Assembly: GCA_015501585.1 (NCBI GenBank)
Contig: JADNRY010001177.1
Coordinates: 1-15,806, forward strand
Origin: Rhodocollybia butyracea
Lineage: Eukaryota > Basidiomycota > Agaricomycetes > Agaricales > Omphalotaceae
DNA: 15,806 nucleotides
Reading direction: 5' to 3'
Positions 8,777 through 15,806 of the stretch are shown piece after piece. Position numbers and translations under genes: made by a program. A model generated the notes under the pieces. It was not told where the DNA came from, searched no databases, and worked only from the letters and a program-made list of their open reading frames with translations. The first letter of the stretch is position 1. Each line of letters starts with the position of its first letter.

Positions 8777-10801
8777 ATGTCTTCCCCACTCTCTCATTTG
8801 TCTGTAAACGACCAAGCTCTCTTCCACCAGTTCAGCTTTGGTTCCACGCGCACTGTCCACACGCCAATCATACATCACGCATTCCGAGTGCATGCTATCA
8901 ACCAACCTGATGTTGTTGCTGTAGAGCACCAATCGTGCAACCAGTCCATCTCCTATCGCCAATTGGATGTACAGTCAAATCGTCTGGCCCATCGTCTTCG
9001 AAAACGTAGCATACATCCAGGTACCCGGGTTTGCATTCTAGCCCGACGTTCAATAGCCCTGGTGGTCGCAATATTAGCGGTCCTGAAGAGTGGGGCGCAG
9101 TATGTACCCCTAGATGCAGTAACAATCACCGACGAAACCCTCCAATTCGTGCTGGAAGATTCGAGCCCCGGATTGGTGCTTGTAATGGACGATTATCTTC
9201 ATCGCTTCTCCGACTGTCCGGTGAATGTGCTTTCCCTTGAACGTACCATCCTCGAGGATGAGTTGGCTCAAGCTGACTCCAGTCAAGTCGAAGATCTCTC
9301 TTCCCCCGGTGATGGAGCGTACTGCATCTACACCTCAGGGACTACCGGTATGCCATAAAATGCATCTGCCTTGTCTTTCTTTACTAAGTACATCATCCAG
9401 GCAGACCAAAAGGTGTAGACGTTAAACACGAAGGCGTAACAAATGGTGCGTCCCGGTTCATTAAATCAGAATCAGAACTTTCGCTAAAATTATCTCCCAG
9501 TCATCAGCGGTGCTCCTGCTAACGTAGGGATGCGACCTGGCAAGAGGGTAGCTCAGTTGCTGAACATTGCTTTCGACATGGGAGCATGGGAGATTTTGGG
9601 ATCCATTTATAACGGTTGTACTCTTTGTCTTCGTGGAAACTCTTCCAAAGACTGGGCTGCCCTCTTAAAGACGGTGAACATTGTCATCTCAACTCCTAGC
9701 ATTCTGATGCGCCACAATCCTGAGGATTACCCAACTATTCAGCATGTCATAGTAGGCGGAGAGCCATGTCCTCAGAGTAAGTGTGTTACCGCATTCGAGT
9801 TTGTCTTGCACCTAAAGCGCGCGCTTTTTTTTTATAGCTCTTGCCGACAGATGGGCAGCCAAAACCTCATTTTCCAACTGTTGTGGGCCAACCGAAATCT
9901 CAATCTGTAACACGGTCCAACCACACACCACTGGTTATCCACTTTCCATCGGGAGGCCAATCCCAAACACAAATGTGTACATCCTTTCGTGTGAGGATGC
10001 GGAAGCACTCCCTATTGGACACGTGGGATCTATGTGGGTGGGAGGTATCGGAACGAACACTCGCTACCTCAACCTCCCCGAGAAAACTGCCGAGCGCTGG
10101 AGGAAGGATCCGTTTATCGATGGAACAGGAACGATGTTCAACACCGGAGATCTCGGAAGGTGGAGGGAGGACGGTCAGCTGGAACATATGGGCCGTGCCG
10201 ATGATCAGGTCAAAGTGAAAGGTTTCCGAGTTGAACTTGACGGTGTATCAGTGGCAATGCAGGTAAGCTTCTGTTTTTAATAGTCTGTCTTCGCATAAAC
10301 ATTGAACCCCTATAGGCTTGCAAAGATGTTGATAGAACCACGGTGCTGCTAATCGATTCGGAATTATGGGGTTTTGTAACTCCATCTTACGTCGATACCG
10401 TCCTTCTGCGGCAGGTTGTGGCTAAGATCCAGCCATCCTATGCCGTTCCAACCCACTTTATCGCTTTGGACGACTTCCCTTCTACCCGAAACGGCAAAGT
10501 TGACAAACGAGCTCTCCGGTCCATTATTTTGAGTGAAACCTTACCACGGGAAGTACTGACACCGACTTTGTCAGAGTCTTCGAGTCCAGCATCTTCTGAC
10601 AGTGAAGATATCGCAACCCCTTCCAGCTCTCGTTCCGACTCCCTTCTATCAAAAACTTCGCTTTCATCTTGGGTTGAAAATGGCGCTGACGCGAAGATCT
10701 CTGTGCAGTCGACTGGACTGACAGAAAACAACTTAGATCTTTTCCGAGTGGACATGCAACTGACAAAAAGCACGGACAGAAAAAACATTATCTGGGCCTA
10801 G
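8777..10801 (+). CDS. Stand-alone NRPS-type amino-acid adenylating enzyme
   Basis: This ANL-superfamily enzyme should activate a carboxylic acid, probably an amino acid, as its AMP ester. Exons: 8777-9347, 9401-9445, 9501-9776, 9838-10262, 10316-10801; 600 residues, all introns 53-61 nt, frame intact. Adenylation motifs appear in order: ISYRQL (A1), LKSGAQYVPLD (A2), YTSGTTGRPKGV (A3, from residue 185), AFDMGAWEI (A4, Asp231), NCCGPTE (A5, about 311-317), WVGGIGTNTRYL (A6), NTGDL (A7), GRADDQVKVKGFRVEL (A8), SYAVPTHF (A9) and NGKVDK (A10, Lys500). After A10 come about 100 Ser-rich, low-complexity residues and a stop. No carrier-domain LGGxS, condensation, reductase or membrane segment is present. 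The segment IDSELWGFVTP resembles, from memory, basidiomycete NRPS-like proteins that are longer, so a C-terminal truncation is possible. No tailoring genes lie nearby. Confidence 0.9.
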
Positions 10802-11141
10802 GGGCAATGACACTGTTTCTTTATTACATACATCCTCGGACAATACATTTCATATTTATTTTCCAGTTGTAATCGGATGGTTGTACCCTACATTCCTTTC
10901 GTCAGTTTTACTGGGGTAGCATTTACGTCGTTAATATCATGCATGTTTCAGTCTGAAGTTATTGCTATTCATCTAATCCTGGATACCAGCTACAATCATG
11001 GCGTTGTTTAATCTATACTTTCTTCCGAGAGATGTCGAAAGTCACTTCTTCCTAAGTTATGTACCCCGTTAGTATACAGTAACGGCAGGACGTGAATTTA
11101 TCAATTATAACGACGATACAAAAATATTCTAAGGGGGTACA
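10802..11141. other. Convergent intergenic region
   Basis: This 340-bp stretch lies between the 3' ends of the adenylating-enzyme gene and the transporter gene. It is AT-rich 3' UTR-like sequence. I looked for a continuation of the adenylating enzyme (carrier or membrane domain) and saw no open frame that would supply one. Confidence 0.45.
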
Positions 11142-12405
11142 TTACGATTTTTCATCCGATTTTTCCGTCTTAAGTTCGATGACAGTCTGGGACTCCAAGT
11201 CTTTCTGGGTGCTCGTTACTTCACTCTCCCGAGGGTTGTTGTTCTCTCTGGATTTGACGTAAGTGTACAACAGAGTGCCTGAGAGAATGATGAAGGCGGA
11301 CGCAGCACGCTGGCTGTAGAACGGGGAGATCATATCAGGACGTCGGTCAGTTCTAGGAGGTACCACTCACGTAGTAACGATATCACCGAATATCTTCACA
11401 CCGAGAATAATCTGGAGGACGCTTCGTGCGGCCTTAAAAAAAAGAAGCATATCTGATGTAAGTTTCGTAATGTGCGGCTGATAAGGACATCACTTACACT
11501 TGAAAACATATGGGTGACAGGACTAGTGACTTTGACACTCAGAATTCCTGCGATACTAATTAGGTTAAGTTAGATTGATTTTGTTACCGGCTTGGGTCCG
11601 TGAGCCTACCTGATTAGGAACCCGAAAATTCCAGTGACGATGTTTCCCCAGAAGAAAGTGGCCCAATCCCACTTTAGTCCTCCAGAATTACTCTTAACCA
11701 TTGTCCAAAAGTCGTAAACTTCTCCTTTTAGTCCGGCGAGACAACCGAGTAAAACGGCCGACCCCAAGTTTGACCAAAATGAGAGAATCGTACTGCTTCC
11801 ATTAACATAAGGCAGCGATGATTTTACCAACACCGCATGTAGAGCAATTGAGAAAGACGAAAGGAGTCCATAAAACAGGCCTAGAGGAGTAGGGACCGCT
11901 CGCGCTGGAACGCCATCCGAGAAAGAGACTCCGAAGAAGAATCCGGAGGTCACGATGGCCGCGCATGCCACAACTGACCAAGAGGGCCTTGAACGGCTGG
12001 TGATAGCTACCACTGAGATCGTGAGAGGGAGTACTAGGCCTCGAGCAATCTGATAGAATGCTGCTTCTATATCGCGAAGGCAGAACGCGTTGAAAGTAAA
12101 GCCAGCTGTGTCGACAAGTATCAAAGGGGCGAGTTTTCGTGCGGTTTCATATTCGATAGTGGGTATTTCCACATAGTTCGTAAATCGTGAGGTTACGATG
12201 AGAAGAAGGACGGTCGTCAAGGATTGGAAGAACATGAAAAGCACTGTCAGGTTTGGGGCGGCATTGAGCACCATTTTGTTGACGAACACCATCTACAATT
12301 CAGAATTTATAAACTCATATTTCATTGAGAAGTAAGTATACGGACCACAAGCGCAGCCACCATGTAAAAGCTGACCACAGCGACAACATTTCTTGATACA
12401 GCCAT
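11142..12405 (-). CDS. SLC35C1-type (GDP-fucose transporter-like) nucleotide-sugar transporter
   Basis: This is a Golgi membrane antiporter of the TPT/drug-metabolite-transporter superfamily that would carry a nucleotide sugar into the lumen in exchange for a nucleoside monophosphate. Exons in transcript order: 12405-12346, 12292-11610, 11555-11498, 11432-11371, 11313-11142; 344 residues, frame intact, canonical sites. Family landmarks are VVSFYMVAALVMVFVNKMVL, FTFNAFCLRDIEAAFYQIAR, LYGLLSSF-like helices, FWGNIVTGIFGFLI, VTSPVTHMFSSAARSVLQII, and a short charged cytosolic tail. About ten hydrophobic helices are visible. The start at 12405 matches the first conserved helix; in-frame ATGs at 12471 and 12528 would add a basic extension. 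Similarity to SLC35C1 suggests GDP-fucose, but GDP-mannose or another substrate cannot be excluded. It is divergent from the GT15 gene. Confidence 0.87.
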
Positions 12406-12858
12406 GATCGCGAAGAGAGAGGAGGGCAAGACCGTGGCGGGAGATGAGCGCCTTTTTGCCCAAGTAAACATGCGGCTGATGTGCCGGCCGAAATGCCGAC
12501 TGCTATCTCGATTACACCAAGAAATCATCCATCACAAATCCTTCATCCAAAGACTTAAACATTTCATCGTTCAACGTTCAACTTTCTGATAAAGTGCTGT
12601 GTGTAAGTTTGTACCTATGGCCACAGTATATGTACCTTAAGCCACCGTATTGCTACTAGGAACACCTCGTAAGCCGTAAGTCACACCGAATTACTTTTGG
12701 GACCTTTTGAATTAAAAATGGTCACAATTCCGAAAACGGTACGGCACGGTGATAATAAGACGCTGAAACTTGACATGAGCATTGCCTCTGCCAAACTGTA
12801 GACGCAAGGCTCGTTCAGACCGGTCGTCTAAACCGGTACTTACGACTTTCATCTGCTC
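12406..12858. promoter_or_regulatory. Shared promoter region of the transporter and GT15 genes
   Basis: These 453 bp separate two divergent start codons. The part nearest the transporter may be coding if its start is at 12471 or 12528. The rest has no coding frame of note. A TTCAACGTTCAAC sequence near 12569-12581 also occurs at 6540-6552 across the NUF2 stop codon; I take that as chance. No defined regulatory site is assigned. Confidence 0.4.
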
Positions 12859-14701
12859 ATGCCTTCCTCTAGAGTCCGCATCTCTCTTTTCCTGGTTTTT
12901 ATCGCCGTATTTCTTATAGCTCTCTTACCCAGAGACGCCTTAAATCGAACATATCGCTCCTACTACTATGGCACTCCTGAAATACTGGCTGAGACTGAAG
13001 CTGGCGCTCCAACAAGGTCAAAAAATGCAGTCATATTCATGCTGGTAGCTCCTTCGCGTATTCATCAAGCAACACTTGCTTTGCTGAACGTTGAAAATCG
13101 CTTCAACCGTCGCCTTCAGTACCCCTATGTTCTGCTCACTGCCAACGAGGAAGAAGATGCGATGATAAGCCACGAGTATAGGCAGAAAATAGACTGGATT
13201 ACTCAGGGAAGAGCAAAATTTGGTATTCAAGTCCTACCCTCGCTTTGAGTTTGATTTGCTGATGTTCGGACAACAGCCATCCTCACCGAGGAATCATGGG
13301 TGTTCCAGACTTTTATGACCCTGCTCGTGTAGAAGAGTCCTACCGTACAATCGGGTAGGCAATTCCATTCTTGTGGTATATCTCTTGCTGATTTCTTGTA
13401 AAGGTTTTCGTCCGGGTATCGTTCGATGTGCAGATTGTGAGTCTAGTAATGTTATCTCGTTACATATCTGATAATTCACCTATCCAGTTACTCTGGTGAG
13501 AAATGCTCTCTCAATGTTCGCTCAGAATTCAACCTATCCAACAGGATTCTTTTGGAAACACCCGCCTTCGCGGAGTACGACTGGCTGTGGAGGCTCGATA
13601 CAGACATTGAATTTCACTGTGATATTGTGAGTGGTTATATTTGCTCTTCTACCGTCCTAGAGTTTGATATGTATAAATTTCGTACTGTAGCCTTATGACC
13701 CTATTGAACGAATGATAAAAGCTGGAGCACTATACGGTATGCTTATCATTCACTTTATTCCGCAGATACGTTTATCGTCTCGTAGGTTTCGTCCAAGTTA
13801 ACGCAGATGCAGTTTGGGTTCAACCAAGTCTTGCAACTAATGTATCAGAGTTTCTATTTAATTATTACAACTCCCACTCGTCACCCTCCGATATTGTGGC
13901 AAGGGATTCTAGTTCATTTCCAGCCGTTCCCACAGATGTGAACCACGGATTCGTTTGGGAAGGTGAGGAGGGAATTGAGAAAGCCCTCAGAGGAGAAGCG
14001 GGATCGGAAGAGTGGACGAAGATGTGCATGTATGTGAGTACCATTGCTACCACTCGTGGTGCTCTCCTCGTAATTCTCTCGCCAGAACAACTTTGAAATA
14101 TCCCATCGTTCGTTATGGGAAAGCGAAATCTATACCTCCTTCTTCCAGCATCTGGATCAACAAGGTGCGCATACTTCAAGGCTCTCCTTGAGACCTTTCT
14201 TCGTTCTATACGGTCCCGCTTCCTACCCACCCACGTGAATTCATAACTTCATCTGCTAATTTCACTATTTTCTCGTTTCACAGGTGGATTTTTTTATGAA
14301 CGCTGGGTAAGCTAGCAATGTTCCAAGCTCAAAAAAGATTATCAACTTTTCATTCAAGGGGACTCTCCAATACATTCATTCGGAGTTGCGATGGCTTTGC
14401 GCAAAGACCAAGTGATGCAGTTTCATGACTTGGGGTACCAACACCAAGGATGGGCGTATGAATGTGCAAACTGAACTGGCTCAGTGTACCTGTTTTGAAG
14501 GACGGACCCGCTGCTGGTTTGTACTCTTTTGGCGTTTCTACTTTTACACTGACCCACTTCCTATGTCAGATTTTGACGACCAGGGCTACAGGTGCATATT
14601 TTCAAGCTCTGTTTTTCCATTTGTCTTACTCATTTCATACTTGAATTAGATGGTTTAATTTGCATCTTCTGTTTAACCATGATGCAAGGAATGGATATTA
14701 A
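12859..14701 (+). CDS. GT15 (KTR/KRE2-type) Golgi alpha-1,2-mannosyltransferase
   Basis: GT15 enzymes add mannose to protein-linked glycans from GDP-mannose in the Golgi. Exons: 12859-13222, 13277-13354, 13404-13436, 13488-13495, 13545-13626, 13691-13736, 13786-14033, 14086-14164, 14284-14306, 14359-14516, 14570-14591, 14650-14701 (about 398 residues). A type II signal anchor (VRISLFLVFIAVFLIALLP) precedes a stem. GT15 landmarks: NAVIFMLV, LLNVENRFNRRLQYPYVLL, EESW/GVPDFYDPARVEESY, GYRSMCRFYSGFFWKHP, EYDWLWRLDTDIEFHCDI, YDPIERMIKAGALYGFVQ, WTKMCMYNNFEISHRS (NFE is the proposed nucleophile region in Kre2), GGFFYERWGDSPIHSFGVAM and FHDLGYQHQGWAYEC. Four one-base losses are needed for a continuous frame: GGG 13298-13300, CCC 13561-13563, the G-run at the 14306/14359 junction, and AAA 14468-14470. 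Exon phases and total length become consistent with all four. Reading around 14473-14500 is least certain. Taken literally, the frame would stop early. Confidence 0.88.
13488..13495 (+). other. 8-nt microexon in the GT15 gene
   Basis: Between introns 13437-13487 (51 nt, GTGAGT donor, CCAG acceptor) and 13496-13544 (49 nt, GTGAGA donor, ACAG acceptor) lies TTACTCTG. Joined to AGA-TT on the left and GA-TTC on the right it gives Arg-Phe-Tyr-Ser-Gly-Phe-Phe, the near-invariant GT15 motif CRFYSGFF. The motif match makes this exon secure. Confidence 0.88.
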
Positions 14702-14917
14702 GATACTGGAAATACCTAATAGATTATCGATAATTGAGCATTTGCATTGCGATTAGGTGAACAGCACCAAGAACAGCACCAAGGAAGCTAATTTCAAAGT
14801 CAACTGAGGAGTCCCGAAAACCCCGTCGGAAGACCTTGCAGGGTCGTTCGAGTCCATAATATGTATAAGTACATAAAATAGGCATTTTAAGTTTGCTCTT
14901 CAGACTAAGTCGAAAGA
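14702..14917. other. Short intergenic region before the acetyltransferase
   Basis: These 216 bp lie between the GT15 stop and the next start on the same strand. I see AT-rich sequence and a direct repeat of ACAGCACCAAG at 14761-14783, but no gene or clear promoter element. Confidence 0.4.
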
Positions 14918-15701
14918 ATGTCCTCTTTCTCCATCTGAAAAAGACACCAATTTCTGTTTCCCCAATTCCTGACGTATTGGAAAACGAGAAAGTAAAAACT
15001 AGTCCCCTTCATTGTGAGTATGATCTATTTCAGCCTTGGCTTTGCACTACGCTGATATCATTAAGCCCTCACAACACGCAAAAGCGCTAGTTGATGGATT
15101 CGACGACAATACATGGAACTACCTGTCTTACGGGCCATTCTCCTCCACGGAAACAATTCGTCGAAGGGTTCTGGGATCAGGGCTTGCGGAGCGAACCCCC
15201 GCTGCTACCACGTTCACCATCTTCGATAAGGTGGCCCACTCACACTTGACGGCCAACCGGTCATTGCGGGAATGGTCAGCTACATCAATTCCAGCGATAA
15301 AGATGCGTGTACCGAGATCGGATTTGTGGTTATTTTTACCGCAGTTTCAACGAAACTCATGTAACTTCCTGCATGGTCGGATTGCTCATGCACTATGCTC
15401 TCGACCTTCCCGAAGACGGCGGACTTGGAGTGCGGAGATTGCAATGGGTCTGTAATTCGAACAACGCACCCAGTCAGAAGGTAGCGGAAAAGGATGGGTT
15501 TTCCGGTTCGAGGGTATTTTTCGATGGGCCAGAGTTCTACCACCTTCGAAAGCTATTGGGTTCAAGGAGGGACCTATGCGCAAAGGTGATCCGTGGGCAG
15601 GAAACGGAGGAAGAGATTCAACATATTTGTCCTGTTGCTGGGATGACTGGGAAGGCGGGGCGAGGGAGAAGGTAGACAAAGTCATGACGCGAACCAAGTG
15701 A
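14918..15701 (+). CDS. GNAT-family N-acetyltransferase (RimJ/RimL-like), many frameshifts
   Basis: The family transfers acetyl from acetyl-CoA to an amine; fungal members of this type have no settled substrate. Two exons: 14918-15013 and 15066-15701, intron 52 nt with a GTGAGT donor. Read with single-base corrections it gives about 242 residues: VLENEKVKLVPFI, PSQHAKALVDGFDDNTWNYL, YGPFSSTETI, EGFWDQGLRSEP, TTFTIFDK, LDGQPVIAGMVSYINSS, CTEIGFVVILPQFQRTHVTS, LLMHYALDLPEDGGLGVRRL, NNAPSQKVAEK, GFRFEGIFRWARVLP and CCWDDWEGGAREKVDKV. The acetyl-CoA region (beta4/beta5 and the NAPSQKVAEKMGF helix) is recognisable. Frame shifts lie near 14930-14936, 14994-14998, 15160-15166, 15196-15200, 15230-15231, 15333-15337, 15353-15355, 15492-15493 and 15499-15502. 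With them, the exon lengths become exact multiples of three. Taken literally, no frame encodes the full protein. The start at 14918 is tentative. Confidence 0.82.
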
Positions 15702-15806
15702 TATTAAACGCCTATAAAATAATCTACATGTCAGAAACCTCTTGGATTAGTTCTTTGTGTGATCTTGAATATAATCAGGCAACATTAAAATGTTCCAAAG
15801 CCACAT
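15702..15806. other. 3' flank of the acetyltransferase gene
   Basis: About 100 AT-rich bases lie to the right edge. No gene is seen; they probably hold the 3' UTR (TATAAAATAA near 15713-15722). Confidence 0.35.

Noticed and set aside
12569..12581. TTCAACGTTCAAC shared with 6540-6552
   Set aside because: Two copies of a short, low-complexity, partly palindromic word, one of them across the NUF2 stop codon; chance is the simplest explanation.
14165..14283. A further microexon inside the 119-nt GT15 intron
   Set aside because: The flanking exons join in frame (QQGGFFYERW) without it, so no extra exon is needed.
8777..14701. A secondary-metabolite gene cluster around the adenylating enzyme
   Set aside because: The neighbours are housekeeping genes (NUF2, nucleotide-sugar transporter, GT15), with no P450, methyltransferase, transport or regulatory gene typical of a cluster.
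14918..15701. Programmed ribosomal frameshifting as the cause of the frame changes
   Set aside because: The shifts are numerous, go in both directions and lack a common slippery sequence or downstream structure; sequence error fits better.
1..15806. CRISPR array, rRNA, tRNA, transposase, reverse transcriptase or viral genes
   Set aside because: I looked for repeats with regular spacers, terminal repeats, DDE or YxDD-type motifs and tRNA-like structures and saw none.

Overview
The window is nuclear DNA from a filamentous fungus, most likely an Agaricomycetes-type basidiomycete. The protein-coding genes are dense, lie on both strands and are cut into many short exons by introns of about 47-65 nt. 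These introns have GTRNGT-like donors, CTAAC/CTGA-like branch sites and YAG acceptors, and the proteins belong to standard fungal families. I rebuilt the exon structures by hand from splice signals and family motifs. No search or transcript data were available.

Layout from left to right: (1) a possible 3' tail of a plus-strand gene (1-129). (2) A secreted, probably GPI-anchored, cupredoxin-like protein (511-1582, +). (3) A poorly explained stretch (1583-3055) with a hairpin-forming inverted repeat and three coding-like fragments of unknown identity. (4) A HID1/Ftp105/Ecm30-type Golgi trafficking protein (3056-6430, +). (5) The kinetochore protein NUF2 (6541-8241, -), converging on HID1. (6) A stand-alone, NRPS-type amino-acid adenylating enzyme (8777-10801, +), divergent from NUF2. 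(7) An SLC35C1-type nucleotide-sugar transporter (11142-12405, -). (8) A GT15/KTR-type Golgi mannosyltransferase (12859-14701, +), divergent from the transporter. (9) A RimJ/RimL-like GNAT acetyltransferase (14918-15701, +).

The genes do not form one pathway or an obvious biosynthetic cluster. HID1, the nucleotide-sugar transporter and the GT15 enzyme are all expected in the Golgi, and the last two share one intergenic promoter region. The adenylating enzyme has no carrier or condensation domain and no tailoring genes beside it.

Two things stand out. First, the cupredoxin gene appears to need a one-nucleotide exon (position 1126) between two ordinary introns, and the GT15 gene has an 8-nt exon. 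Second, four of the seven recognised genes carry single-base frameshifts, many in or beside short homopolymers, while their conserved motifs and splice sites stay intact. The genes in the middle of the window (NUF2, adenylating enzyme, transporter) have none, and the right end is worst. This looks more like consensus indel error than ordinary pseudogene decay, but only reads or transcripts can settle it.
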